From contig CP047880.1 in the NCBI GenBank assembly GCA_009911715.1, forward strand, positions 868,001 through 932,000: a stretch of 64,000 bases of DNA, read 5' to 3'. The notes under the pieces were generated by a model. That model was not told the origin of the DNA, did not search any database, and worked only from the letters and a program-made list of their open reading frames with translations. This DNA is from Methanomassiliicoccaceae archaeon DOK. GTDB taxonomy: Archaea > Thermoplasmatota > Thermoplasmata > Methanomassiliicoccales > Methanomethylophilaceae. Each line of letters begins with the position of its first letter. The first letter of the stretch is position 1. This document shows positions 52,997 through 61,821 of this stretch, piece by piece. A program made the translations under genes and the position numbers.

Positions 52997-54343
52997 ATGA
53001 AGGTCATCATAGTCGGAGCAGGCGAGGTCGGCAGGGTCTCCGCCGAGACCATCTCCAACGTCCACGACGTGTTGGTAATCGAGAGGGACGAGACCGTCCT
53101 GAACGTGCTAAAGAGCCGTCTCAACGTCTCCACCCTCAAGGCCGACGGCACCAACCCGAAGACGATACAGTACGCTATAGAGAACCACGACGCCGACATG
53201 ATCATCGCGACTCTCGGAAGCGATTCCGAGAACCTTTTCCTATGTCTCATGGCCAAGAGGTTCAAACCCTCGATCATCACCGTCTCTTCGGTCAACAACC
53301 CCGACTACATGATCCAGACCTCCGACCAGGGCGTGGAGGGCGTTGACACGATCATCTCCCCTGAGCTGATCACCGCCCAGAAGATGTACAAGCTCTGCGT
53401 CCTCGAGAACGCCATCGACTACGAGTCCATGGCTAACATGGGCACGTCCGTCGCGATGTTCACCGTCGAGCCCCAGCACGACATCGTCGGCAAGGTCGTC
53501 ATGCATCTGAAGATGCCGGACGACTGCACAGTCTTCGCCATATACCGCGACGAGGTCATGCACACGGAAGTCGAGACCATGGAGATCCACCCCGGCGACA
53601 AGATATGCGTCTTCGGCACCGACGAGGCGCTCAAGGGGTTCAACGAGCTCATGGGCGTCGAGTATCCGGCGAAGAACTTCGTCATCCTGGGCGGCTCCAT
53701 CGTCGGCCGCAATCTGGCCAGACTCCTGGCCGCGGACAAGCTGAACGTCAAGATCATCGACAGGGACGAGGCCCTGTGCAGGGACATGGCGAGGTCGCTG
53801 ACCGGCGTGGCCATCGCCTGCGCCGATTTCATCGACCCGGACGTACAGAACAACGAGAGCATATTCCGCAGCGACGCACTCATCACCACATCCCACGCGG
53901 ACGACACCAACCTGCTGATGTCCATGACCGCCCAGAGGCACAACTCCCGCAAGGTCATCACCCGCTACTTCACGAAGGAGTACGAGGACATTTTCCAGTA
54001 CACTGGGATCGAGACGATCATCGGTTACTACAGGATCATCTCCAACGAGATCACCAAGAGCACCATCTCGGACGAGACCGCGATCATGACCGCCAGGGAC
54101 CAGGACGAGTTCTACTTCGTCCACATGGTCGACCAGCAGTCGAAGCTCCTCGACCGCTACCTCGGGGACATGATGGTCCCGGAAGGGGTCAGGATCGTCG
54201 CCGTCAAGAGGGATGACGGCATCGTCTACCCCCGTCTCGACACCAGGTTCCAGAAGGACGACGCAGTCATCGTCTTCACATCGTTCTCCAAGAGAACGGA
54301 CCTCATAAGGGTCTTCGGCAAATCCTCCATCCCGGAGGTGTGA
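52997..54343 (+). CDS. trkA: TrkA potassium-uptake regulator (tandem RCK/KTN domains)
   Basis: A 448-residue cytoplasmic subunit of the Trk potassium system. It contains two copies of an NAD-binding Rossmann plus TrkA-C unit: the first begins MKVIIVGAGEVGR with ERDE at the end of beta-2, and the second FVILGGSIVGRNLARLL with DRDEALC. Each is followed by a TrkA_C domain (AMFTVEPQHDIVGKV and a later copy). It gates TrkH in response to nucleotides. Its stop overlaps the GTG start of trkH (GTGA). A TATA-like aatttatgg lies about 25-30 nt upstream. Confidence 0.95.
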   Translation: MKVIIVGAGEVGRVSAETISNVHDVLVIERDETVLNVLKSRLNVSTLKADGTNPKTIQYAIENHDADMIIATLGSDSENLFLCLMAKRFKPSIITVSSVNNPDYMIQTSDQGVEGVDTIISPELITAQKMYKLCVLENAIDYESMANMGTSVAMFTVEPQHDIVGKVVMHLKMPDDCTVFAIYRDEVMHTEVETMEIHPGDKICVFGTDEALKGFNELMGVEYPAKNFVILGGSIVGRNLARLLAADKLNVKIIDRDEALCRDMARSLTGVAIACADFIDPDVQNNESIFRSDALITTSHADDTNLLMSMTAQRHNSRKVITRYFTKEYEDIFQYTGIETIIGYYRIISNEITKSTISDETAIMTARDQDEFYFVHMVDQQSKLLDRYLGDMMVPEGVRIVAVKRDDGIVYPRLDTRFQKDDAVIVFTSFSKRTDLIRVFGKSSIPEV

Positions 54344-55920
54344 CGCTGAAGCTCAGGCTCCCCAAGGTAAACGTGCGCCCCAGGTGGGAGAGCACGACCA
54401 TACGCACGCTGGGCATCCTGGAGATAGTCTTCGGACTGCTCCTGCTGGTCCCGGCCGCACTCGCGTTCTACCTTGGCGAGCAGCCCCGCATATTCCTCGA
54501 GCCCGTGCCGTTCCTGCTGATACTCGGAACTGCTCAGCTGCTGCTGTTCAGGGAGTCCAGCACGTTCAGGTCGGTGAACGGTCTGCTGCTCATAGGGATA
54601 GTCTGGCTCTTCATGTTCCTCATCTCCACCGTGCCGTTCCTGCTGTACGGGATGGACTTCGTGGACTCCCTGTTCGAGGCCGTCAGCGGGATAACGACCA
54701 CCGGGCTGTCGGTCATGGTCGACGTGGAGTCACAGGACATGAGCCTCCTCATCTGGAGGGCGCTCACCATGTGGATGGGAGGTATCATGATCATCATCGT
54801 GTTCCTCTACATGCTGCCTCTTTTCGGTATCGGACGCAGCGTCTTCGTGAACGAGCTCTCCGGTTCCGGGTCCTCGAACTACTCCATGAAGATGAGGAAC
54901 GCCGCCAAGTCGTTCATCTACTCCTACGCCCTCCTGAGCCTCATAAACCTGATACTTCTCCTCGTGTGCCGGATGGACCCTCTCGAGGCCTTCTGCCTCA
55001 TGTGCACCACCATCTCGACGGGCGGACTGATGTGCACAAACGACAGCATGATGTCCTATTCGGACCCGATCCAGCTCATCACGATACTGTTCATGTTCCT
55101 CGGAGCCACGAACTTCTACCTGCACTACCGTGCGATCCACAGGAAGGAGAGGGGCGTGTACCGCAAGAACTCCGAGTTCAGGACCATGCTCGCCTGGTTC
55201 CTCGGCATATCCGTGATCATCTACCTGCTGGTCATACTCGACAGCGGGACCTCCGGGATGAGCCTCACCGACCACTACGAGACTTTCAAGAACGCACTCT
55301 TCACCACGGTCTCCCTCGGCACCACCACCGGACTCTACGTCAACGACTTCACGCTCTACCCCCAGCAGTGCATCCTTCTGCTGATGATCGTGGCCCTTAT
55401 CGGAGGTTGCTCCGGATCCACCAGCGGAGGAATCAAGTTCAGCAGGCTCAGGATCATCTACGAGTTCCTGAAGAACAGCTTCGGGAAGGTCGTTCATCCG
55501 AACGCCGTGTACGACGTGAAGATGGACGGGGCGAGCGTCAGCAACGAGACGGTCCAGTCGACCCTCATCGTCTTCCTGATGTTCGTCATCACGATAATCG
55601 TGGGTACCATCCTGATCCTCATCATCGGGATCACTCAGCCCACCGTCAACGGGCAGGACATCGACATCATAGACTCGATCGGACTCGCCATATCGAGCAT
55701 CTCCAACGGCGGCATGGGGTTCGGCAACTTCGGACCCACCGGGAACTTCGCCGGACTCCAGGACTCCCTGAAGATGCTACTGATCGTCCTGATGTGGATC
55801 GGGCGTCTGGAGATCGTGACCGCCCTTGTCATGTTCACTCCCGGTTTCTGGAAAGACCTGACCTCGAATCGGAGGCACCGCGGCAGATACAACCCCAAGC
55901 GCCGGAAAATCGGTCAATGA
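54340..55920 (+). CDS. trkH: TrkH potassium channel/transporter subunit
   Basis: A 526-residue polytopic membrane protein of the Trk/Ktr/HKT family. It has four pore-loop repeats with selectivity-filter-like glycines: SGITTTGLSVM, TTISTGGLMCTND, VSLGTTTGLYVND and SISNGGMGFGNFG. There are about ten transmembrane helices and a Gly-Ser rich intramembrane loop (GCSGSTSGGIKFSR). The GTG start at 54340 overlaps the trkA stop, ensuring equimolar synthesis. K+ import is central to osmotic balance and fits with the MscS channel elsewhere in the window. The C-terminus is Arg/Lys-rich and cytoplasmic. Confidence 0.95.
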   Translation: MTLKLRLPKVNVRPRWESTTIRTLGILEIVFGLLLLVPAALAFYLGEQPRIFLEPVPFLLILGTAQLLLFRESSTFRSVNGLLLIGIVWLFMFLISTVPFLLYGMDFVDSLFEAVSGITTTGLSVMVDVESQDMSLLIWRALTMWMGGIMIIIVFLYMLPLFGIGRSVFVNELSGSGSSNYSMKMRNAAKSFIYSYALLSLINLILLLVCRMDPLEAFCLMCTTISTGGLMCTNDSMMSYSDPIQLITILFMFLGATNFYLHYRAIHRKERGVYRKNSEFRTMLAWFLGISVIIYLLVILDSGTSGMSLTDHYETFKNALFTTVSLGTTTGLYVNDFTLYPQQCILLLMIVALIGGCSGSTSGGIKFSRLRIIYEFLKNSFGKVVHPNAVYDVKMDGASVSNETVQSTLIVFLMFVITIIVGTILILIIGITQPTVNGQDIDIIDSIGLAISSISNGGMGFGNFGPTGNFAGLQDSLKMLLIVLMWIGRLEIVTALVMFTPGFWKDLTSNRRHRGRYNPKRRKIGQ

Positions 55921-56050
55921 GGATGGCCCCCGCCTCACCACTCTACGGATTTGTGAGCACACAGCCTTGAGACCCACATGACCCACTTGATTCTATTCGA
56001 AGATATTATTTTGACAGAGGATAGTGCGTACTATGCCGATAACAGTGAGT

Positions 56051-56056
56051 GAGGTG
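56051..56056 (+). promoter_or_regulatory. Shine-Dalgarno GAGGTG for the 56064 gene
   Basis: GAGGTG (continuing ggtcatca) lies 7 nt before ATG 56064 and favours it over the in-frame codon at 56049. Confidence 0.5.
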
Positions 56057-56063
56057 GTCATCA

Positions 56064-56351
56064 ATGAAATGCATTGCTTTGAAAATCGAGAAAAAAAGGA
56101 GCAGGTATCTCATTATCTGCCTGGGAATCCTGATAATCCTGTCGGGATTTGTCACTGTCTTGACCAATCATTGGTATCCTGCATTGATCTGTGGAATTCT
56201 TGGCGGCGGTTACATGATATGGTCCGCCTATCTTGAGATTCGTATAAGAAAGGAACTTGAAACAGCGACCATGGACAGAGTCACAAGTATCAGATACTCG
56301 GACGAGGGGCAGTATCTCTTAATGGAATACGACGAGGAGCAACAATCGTAA
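56064..56351 (+). CDS. Small two-helix membrane protein
   Basis: A 95-residue protein: a basic N-terminus (KCIALKIEKKRSRY), two hydrophobic helices (LIICLGILIILSGFVTVL and YPALICGILGGGYMIWSAYL) and a charged cytoplasmic tail ending EYDEEQQS. The codon choice is more AT-rich than neighbouring core genes. The start has a good ribosome site. It lies 143 nt after trkH, with AT-rich promoter-like DNA between, so it is likely a separate unit. No family is recognised. Confidence 0.68.
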   Translation: MKCIALKIEKKRSRYLIICLGILIILSGFVTVLTNHWYPALICGILGGGYMIWSAYLEIRIRKELETATMDRVTSIRYSDEGQYLLMEYDEEQQS

Positions 56352-56404
56352 GGCGAACTCGGTGATATGGAGCACCAGACCAGTCCGAACCGTAGAACAG
56401 CGAT

Positions 56405-57235
56405 TCAATGGCCCTCGCAGTACGAGAGAACGTTGAGGGCGGCCTTGTCACCAGGCGACTTCTCGTTAATGGCCCCTGCGACGATGCGTGCCTTGTCGTA
56501 CTCGCCCTTCTCCGCCAGGCAGATGCCGAGGGTCTCCATGGCTCCGATGTGGCCATTGTCGATGTTGATCGCCCTGGTGGCGTAACCGGCAGCGGCCTTG
56601 TAGTTGCCCGCTATCCTGAGTACGTACGCCGCGATGGCGTTGGAGTCCGCCGTCTTGTCCTTCAGACAGGACCTGGCGTACTTCCCCGCCTCCTTGTCCC
56701 TTCCTCCGAGTATTAGAGAGGAGACGTAGGCCCTGCGGACCTGGTAGTTCTGGGGGTACTCCGACAGTAGACCTGTGGCGATCTCTATGGCCTTGGCGTG
56801 CTGACCAAGGGCGCTGTGGATCTCCGTGAGCATGACGCGGTCGAACGGAGTGATTTCCTTGATGCGTCCCACTGTGTCCAGAGCATCCTCGTACTCGTCG
56901 AGGTCGATGAGGCAGAGGGCAGACATCCTGACGATGGAGTCGTCCTGCTCCATGCCCTTCAGGATGGAGAGGGCGCTCGAGGGGTACTCGAGGCCGCGGA
57001 GGGCGCCGGAAATCTGTACGAGATCCTTGCGGTCATTGGGGAGGCTCTCCATGAGCAGGCGCAGTATCTCCTTCGAGGCTCCCGGGTCGTTGACGACCTT
57101 CAGCAGGGAGAGGCATTTCACCTTGGTCATGGGATCGTCGTCCGCCCTGGCCAGAGCCAGGACCTTGTCCCCGATCATCGGGTTGCCCTGGGATATCTCC
57201 CTCTTGATGTCCTCGAAAGCCGCCTGCGTGTCCAT
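56405..57235 (-). CDS. TPR-type helical repeat protein
   Basis: A 276-residue all-helical protein. The first half resembles HEAT/armadillo-like pairs (KVKCLSLLKVVNDPGASKEI). The second half is clear TPR (LTEIHSALGQHAKAIEIATGLLSEYPQN and AMETLGICLAEKGEYDKARIV, both with the W/LxxLGxxxxxxGxxxxA spacing). There is no signal peptide. ATG 57235 is fixed by a TATA-like cttatatc about 25 nt upstream (minus strand, near 57262). The longer frame to 57322 would start before that box. It is a protein-interaction scaffold of unknown partner. Confidence 0.8.
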   Translation of the reverse strand: MDTQAAFEDIKREISQGNPMIGDKVLALARADDDPMTKVKCLSLLKVVNDPGASKEILRLLMESLPNDRKDLVQISGALRGLEYPSSALSILKGMEQDDSIVRMSALCLIDLDEYEDALDTVGRIKEITPFDRVMLTEIHSALGQHAKAIEIATGLLSEYPQNYQVRRAYVSSLILGGRDKEAGKYARSCLKDKTADSNAIAAYVLRIAGNYKAAAGYATRAINIDNGHIGAMETLGICLAEKGEYDKARIVAGAINEKSPGDKAALNVLSYCEGH

Positions 57236-57351
57236 GCTGTGGTTCAAACAGTCCGACCGATATAAGGGTTGGGTGGATTCCCTCCGAATGCGGACGTCGT
57301 TGTCGCTGTCTCGAAACCGCAATATAATCCGATTCAGATTACTGGACGTCC

Positions 57352-58392
57352 ATGATGATTAAGTCCCTCAAAGTCACGAAGCTCTTCGATGAGTACGATT
57401 ACAGTTTGGACATCTGCTGTCCCCTCACCTTCCTGCACTCGCCCAACGGCATGGGGAAGAGCACGCTTATGCGCATGACCTACGCTGCCCTGAAAGGGGA
57501 TGTGAGGTACCTGTCCGACACGCCGTTCGAGAGGATGGAGATCTGGTTCGAAGACGACGCGATCATGGTCCTACAGAAATACGAGGGCAGACTGAACGTC
57601 CTGATGCAGAAGAACGAGGTCGACACCCCGCTGACCCCCGACGACATGGCCGAGGTCTGCAAGACAGTGTACATACCGCCGGAGAGGCTGGCCATCAGGA
57701 AGAGGGACGGCCACATGGTCCCCACTCTGGAGGCCTATGCCCACGAGCTCTACGAGAAGTTCAGGTACGCCAAGGAGCACACCGAGCTCGAGCCGCATCC
57801 GGAGCAGGTCAGGTCGGACCTGAACGACGGCGAGCTGGAGTTCTGGTCCAAGGACCTGAAGGCGAAGCTGGACTTCATCAAGGACGCAGGGTTCGAACCG
57901 GACATACCGTCGAGGATGAAGTTCCCCCCGTCCAGGTACGACATCAGCAAGGACCGTCGGGGATACGAGGAGCTTACCGCGTCCATCTCAGAGTACGTCA
58001 AGAGGAACTACGTGCTCGCCGAATCGGTCATCATCTTCAAGGACATAGTTAACGAGATCTTCCTGGACAAGACGGTCACCGTCTCGGATTCTGGGAAGAT
58101 AGGCATCACGATGAACAACGGCATGTCGCTGCCGCTGGTGAAGCTGTCCTCCGGCGAGAAGCAGATAATCATAATGTTCTACGCGCTCCTCTTCCACGCG
58201 GAGCCTGGCTCGATCGTCATTCTGGACGAGCCCGAGATCTCGCTCCATGTGAGCTGGCAGCAGAAGCTCGGCAGATACTTCTCCGACATCTGCAGGGTCA
58301 GGAACATCCAGATGATCGTGGCCACCCACTCGCCGCAGGTCATTCACGACATGTGGGATTCGGCCAGAGAACTGAGGCCTTCCGATGCGTGA
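57352..58392 (+). CDS. AAA/ABC-type ATPase, AriA-like partner of a TOPRIM protein
   Basis: A 346-residue SMC/ABC-like ATPase of the AAA_15/AAA_21 type. Walker A is SPNGMGKST (residues 30-38), the ABC-type signature LSSGEKQIII near 265, Walker B IVILDEPEISLH near 288, and the switch His ATHSPQ near 325. There is a short helical arm in the middle rather than a long coiled coil. The ORF starts with two adjacent Met codons. A TATA-like caatataatc lies about 25 nt upstream. It overlaps the following DUF4435 gene by 8 nt. This arrangement, AAA_15 ATPase plus DUF4435/TOPRIM protein, is that of the PARIS anti-phage system (AriA plus AriB). Confidence 0.8.
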   Translation: MMIKSLKVTKLFDEYDYSLDICCPLTFLHSPNGMGKSTLMRMTYAALKGDVRYLSDTPFERMEIWFEDDAIMVLQKYEGRLNVLMQKNEVDTPLTPDDMAEVCKTVYIPPERLAIRKRDGHMVPTLEAYAHELYEKFRYAKEHTELEPHPEQVRSDLNDGELEFWSKDLKAKLDFIKDAGFEPDIPSRMKFPPSRYDISKDRRGYEELTASISEYVKRNYVLAESVIIFKDIVNEIFLDKTVTVSDSGKIGITMNNGMSLPLVKLSSGEKQIIIMFYALLFHAEPGSIVILDEPEISLHVSWQQKLGRYFSDICRVRNIQMIVATHSPQVIHDMWDSARELRPSDA

Positions 58393-59245
58393 GTACATAA
58401 CGTCCGATGACATCTGCAACCAGATCTCCATGGAGAGGTCGGTCTTCAGAGGGACCTTCCTAGTTGTCGAGGGGGTCACGGACGAGAGGCTCTTCGAGAA
58501 GTTCATCGACAAGGACGAGGTCCGCATAATAGAGGCCCATTCCAAGGACAACGTTCGTCATGCCGTCAAGGACATGGCAAACGTCAGGAGGGATCCGAGG
58601 GTCATCGGCATCGTCGACCCCGACCTCGACAGACTGAGGGGCAGGAAGGTGAAGCCGCCGCTGTTCTTCACGGACTGCCGCGACATGGAGATGATGGTCA
58701 TCAGGAGCAACGCCCTCCAGGACGTGTTGGACGAGTACAGCGACCACGAGCTACTGCAGAAGTTCACGGAGACCGTGGGTCCGGTCAGGGACGCCCTGAT
58801 ATCGGCCAGCTACCCGCTCGGCCTCCTGATGTACATATCCCAGATGGAGGGCCTGAACCTCAGCTTCAAGGACCTGGAGTTCGAGCGCTTCATCAACCCG
58901 CGGACGCTGACCCTGAACGCCGGCTCGATGGTCGACACGGTGATATTCAACTCGAAGAACTGCCGCATGGGCAGGAAGGCCCTTCTCCAGAGGCTCGACA
59001 GGGAGGCTCAGGACCTGGATGACCAGTGGGAGGCGGCCAGAGGCCACGACACGGTCAACATCCTGCTCATCGCGCTTAAGAGGAACTTCGGTTCGTTCAA
59101 CAGCCGCGGACTGAACGAGGGCGAACTGGGAGGGGCCCTGAGGCTGGCGTTCTCGGACCAGTGCTTCGTAAAGACAGATCTGTACAGGGACACCAGCGCA
59201 TGGGCCGCAGAGAACGGAATCGTCCTCTGGGAGATCGTCAGTTGA
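58385..59245 (+). CDS. DUF4435/TOPRIM-type protein, AriB-like
   Basis: A 286-residue protein with a TOPRIM-like catalytic core: acidic VVEGVTDERLFEKF (Glu29) and the DxD pair in GIVDPDLDRL (Asp78, 80, 82). This pattern is seen in OLD-type nucleases and DUF4435 proteins. Helices fill the remaining 170 residues. In PARIS, AriB is held by the ATPase AriA and released to act as a nuclease (reported to cut a tRNA) when a phage anti-restriction protein is sensed. Here the acidic residues needed are present, so activity is plausible. The gene begins inside the ATPase gene (8-nt overlap), and its 3' end overlaps xseB on the other strand by 8 nt. Confidence 0.72.
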   Translation: MREYITSDDICNQISMERSVFRGTFLVVEGVTDERLFEKFIDKDEVRIIEAHSKDNVRHAVKDMANVRRDPRVIGIVDPDLDRLRGRKVKPPLFFTDCRDMEMMVIRSNALQDVLDEYSDHELLQKFTETVGPVRDALISASYPLGLLMYISQMEGLNLSFKDLEFERFINPRTLTLNAGSMVDTVIFNSKNCRMGRKALLQRLDREAQDLDDQWEAARGHDTVNILLIALKRNFGSFNSRGLNEGELGGALRLAFSDQCFVKTDLYRDTSAWAAENGIVLWEIVS

Positions 59246-59480
59246 TCTCGAACTCCTCTTCCCTCACAGAACCGTCGGCAGTCTCCATTATCTTGCGTAT
59301 GCGACGTTCGCCGTCCTCGAGTATCGACCTGCAGTGGTCTCTCAGGGCCACTGCCTGCTCGTAGATCCTCAGGCTCTCGTCCAGGTCTATACCGCCGTCC
59401 TCGAGCCTCTTCACCAGCGCCTCAAGGGCGTCGATGCTCTGCTCGAATGTCATCTCCTCAACGTTCTCGTACTCTGTCAT
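59238..59480 (-). CDS. xseB: Exodeoxyribonuclease VII small subunit
   Basis: An 80-residue helical-hairpin subunit, with the family pattern MTFEQSIDALEALVKRLEDGG and LDESLRIYEQAVALRDHC. Several copies wrap the large subunit of exonuclease VII, which degrades single-stranded DNA from both ends. Its ATG overlaps the stop of xseA by 4 nt (ATGA), giving a two-gene operon. Its 3' end overlaps the AriB-like gene from the opposite strand by 8 nt. Confidence 0.93.
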   Translation of the reverse strand: MTEYENVEEMTFEQSIDALEALVKRLEDGGIDLDESLRIYEQAVALRDHCRSILEDGERRIRKIMETADGSVREEEFEIN

Positions 59481-60808
59481 TTCCTCTCCTTCTCCTTGAT
59501 CTCGGCCGACGCGGACCCGTCCCTCATGTGTATTCTGACAGTGCCCCCGACCTGTATGTCGTCCACCGATGTCACTGCCCTGCCGGTACCGTCTGTGACC
59601 AAACCGTACCCCCTGGACAGGACGTTGCGGGGATTGAGCGTCTCCAGACGTGCCGATAGCGAGTCCAGCCTGGCGACGGATGAATCGAACCTCCTGCTGA
59701 CGGATGACTCCACGCGAGAGAACAGCGATGAAGTCCTCTCACCCATGGCCTCCATCCTGGCTAGACCGGCCGACGGGGAGAGCTTGGCGTTCACGACCTC
59801 GTAACGCCTCCTCATGTCCGCGACCATCCCCGTGAGCGCGTTGTCGGCGCGGTTGGACAGGTCCTCGAGTGACATGAGCCTCATGCTCAGGTCGTCCAGG
59901 GCTTTCTCGGGAGACAGTCTGGCATCTAGCACCTCGAAACGATGGCTCATCCTGTCCAGAGTCGCCGAAAGCGCACGCGAAGCGCGGGCCATGTCGGCGT
60001 TGAGCTGCCCGAGTATCTCCACACGGTCCCTCAGTATGATGGCGGCGGCACCGGTTGGCGTCGGTGCGCGCCTGTCCGCGACGAAGTCCGCGATGGTGAA
60101 GTCGGTCTCGTGACCGACCGCCGAGACGATCGGGGCCCTAGAGGCGGCGATCGCACGGGCGACGGGCTCCTCGTTGAACGCCCACAGGTCCTCCAGCGAA
60201 CCGCCTCCCCTGCCGACGATGATGACGTCCACACCGATGCGGTTGAGCAGCTCGATACCTGATACGATGGTCTGCGCAGCTCCCTCCCCCTGGACCATGG
60301 CAGGGGCCAGAAGTATGTCCGCTGGGAACCTGCTCTCGGACGTGGTGATGATGTCGTGGATGACCGCGCCCTTCTCGGACGTGACGACCCCGATGGTGCG
60401 GGGATACCTGGGAAGCGGACGCTTCCTGGACTCCTCGAAAAGCCCCTCTGCCTCGAGCTTCTTCTTCAGTGCCTCGAAGGCCAGGTAGAGGTCCCCCAGT
60501 CCGGCTGGCCTCATGTTCTCGACGACGAACTGGTACGCGCCCCTCTGTACGTAAATGTCCACGGAACCGAAGGCGGACACCTTCATGTTCTCCTTCGGTT
60601 CGAAGTCCATCCTCTGGCGGGAATGTGCGAAGAGGACGGCACGTATCTCGCTGCCCGAGTCCTTAAGGGTGAAATAGTAGTGGCCGGAAGGATACCTCTT
60701 CAGGTTCGAGATCTCCCCGTTGACCCAGAGGTCCCTCACCGCAGGGGAGTTCCCGAGAACAGTCTTGACCCTGGAGTTGAGCTGGGTTACCGTAATCGTC
60801 TCCGCCAT
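59477..60808 (-). CDS. xseA: Exodeoxyribonuclease VII large subunit
   Basis: A 443-residue catalytic subunit. The N-terminal OB-fold (ITVTQLNSRVKTVLGNSPAV, LWVNGEISNLKRYPSGHYYFTLKD) is followed by the nuclease domain with TSEKGAVIHDII, VGRGGGSLEDLWAFNEE and SAVGHETDFTIADFVADRRAPTPT, the conserved catalytic block. Then comes a long coiled-coil (about 275-400) that binds XseB, ending NVLSRGYGLVTD. ATG 60808 matches the family start, with a TATA-like tatatatgg about 25 nt upstream. Exonuclease VII is mainly bacterial and probably came by transfer. Confidence 0.95.
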   Translation of the reverse strand: MAETITVTQLNSRVKTVLGNSPAVRDLWVNGEISNLKRYPSGHYYFTLKDSGSEIRAVLFAHSRQRMDFEPKENMKVSAFGSVDIYVQRGAYQFVVENMRPAGLGDLYLAFEALKKKLEAEGLFEESRKRPLPRYPRTIGVVTSEKGAVIHDIITTSESRFPADILLAPAMVQGEGAAQTIVSGIELLNRIGVDVIIVGRGGGSLEDLWAFNEEPVARAIAASRAPIVSAVGHETDFTIADFVADRRAPTPTGAAAIILRDRVEILGQLNADMARASRALSATLDRMSHRFEVLDARLSPEKALDDLSMRLMSLEDLSNRADNALTGMVADMRRRYEVVNAKLSPSAGLARMEAMGERTSSLFSRVESSVSRRFDSSVARLDSLSARLETLNPRNVLSRGYGLVTDGTGRAVTSVDDIQVGGTVRIHMRDGSASAEIKEKERK

Positions 60809-60977
60809 GTGACGGTGATTGGCTGTTCCATATATAAGCGGAATCAGGGGAGGTCGCCGATTAAGTACCGCTCCGGAAACGGTGTCCAGACATCGGATCC
60901 AGGCACCGAACAACCTCTGTATGATGCAGGAACTGTATTCTGAAAGGGTAAAATAAGATTCCCGCCTACTCCCACAC

Positions 60978-61406
60978 ATGAACGCCGATGAGCTCAGATC
61001 CAGGATGGACGACGATGTCGTACAGTACCTGGACAGCGTCGTGGACATGTACAACGCCCCCTTCGCCCGCATGATGGGGATCGAGGTCGTCTCGGTCTCC
61101 AAGGACGAGGTCGTCTGCGAGATGGAGCTCCGTCCCGACCTGATGAACAGCATGGGTCGCGGCCACGGTGCCGCCGTGTTCGCCCTGGTCGACCACACAT
61201 TCGCCATCCTCTGCAACCTGAACCATCCCTGCACAGGCCAGAGCACGTCCATCTCCTACTACAGACCGGCCCAGGGGAAACTGAGGGCGGTTGCGAAACC
61301 CGTGAACAGGTCGAGGTCCCTCGAGGTGTATGAGGTGCGTGTGTACTCCGAGGAGGGGAAGCTCATAGCCTCTGCCACAAACACAGCTTTCGTCCTGAAG
61401 GGGTGA
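60978..61406 (+). CDS. PaaI-type hotdog thioesterase
   Basis: A 142-residue hotdog-fold acyl-CoA thioesterase. The family block GRGHGAAVFALVDHTFAILCN includes the HGG(A)-type motif and Asp/His residues, preceded by FARMMGIEVVSV and followed by SISYYRPAQGKLRAVA. It hydrolyses aryl- or acyl-CoA thioesters. The substrate is unknown. A TATA-like aaaataagat lies about 25 nt before ATG 60978. It is followed after 4 nt by a zinc-ribbon membrane protein gene in the same operon. Confidence 0.87.
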   Translation: MNADELRSRMDDDVVQYLDSVVDMYNAPFARMMGIEVVSVSKDEVVCEMELRPDLMNSMGRGHGAAVFALVDHTFAILCNLNHPCTGQSTSISYYRPAQGKLRAVAKPVNRSRSLEVYEVRVYSEEGKLIASATNTAFVLKG

Positions 61407-61410
61407 TTTC

Positions 61411-61821
61411 ATGGCTGACAGGCGCTGTCCGTACTGCGGCGAACTCGTGCCCAGCACAAGCATCACCTGCCCCAAGTGCTACAGGAAGATCCCCTCCGAG
61501 CCGGAACCTGTCCGCAGGGAGTCCGGAAGCCAGTCGAAGGGGTCGGGCAGGAGCAGCAACCGCACCATCGCGATACTGCTCTCCGTGATACCCGGACTCT
61601 TCGGCCTGCTGGGACTGGGTCTGATCTACAAGAACCCCCGTAGGAAGATCGGCTACATCGCACTCGTGATAGGACTGCTATTCTTCATAGCGGCCATGGG
61701 GTTCACCATCGGGGTCGTGACGGTGTTCCTCGCAGTCCCCTGCTGGATAATCTACGTCCTCGGTTATCTGGGATGCCTGCTTCTAACTTTCATGGACGGT
61801 TTCACGGTCAGGACGTTCTGA
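61411..61821 (+). CDS. Zinc-ribbon membrane protein
   Basis: A 136-residue protein. The N-terminal zinc ribbon CPYCGELVPSTSITCPKC (residues 6-23) and a Ser/Gly/Arg linker precede three hydrophobic helices (about 51-70, 77-95 and 98-130). The layout recalls small TM2-like or zinc-ribbon-plus-membrane proteins. The ribosome site GGGGTGATT lies just before ATG 61411 and includes the stop of the thioesterase gene, so the two are coupled. Its role is unknown. Confidence 0.78.
   Translation: MADRRCPYCGELVPSTSITCPKCYRKIPSEPEPVRRESGSQSKGSGRSSNRTIAILLSVIPGLFGLLGLGLIYKNPRRKIGYIALVIGLLFFIAAMGFTIGVVTVFLAVPCWIIYVLGYLGCLLLTFMDGFTVRTF

Noticed and set aside
52806-53000. Possible 64-residue gene between hisD and trkA
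   Set aside because: It runs into the trkA start in another frame, is Pro/Arg-rich and has no ribosome site. The segment also holds the trkA promoter.
56024-56236. Alternative frame overlapping the small membrane protein at 56064
   Set aside because: The 56064 frame has a good ribosome site and two clean membrane helices. The alternative has neither.
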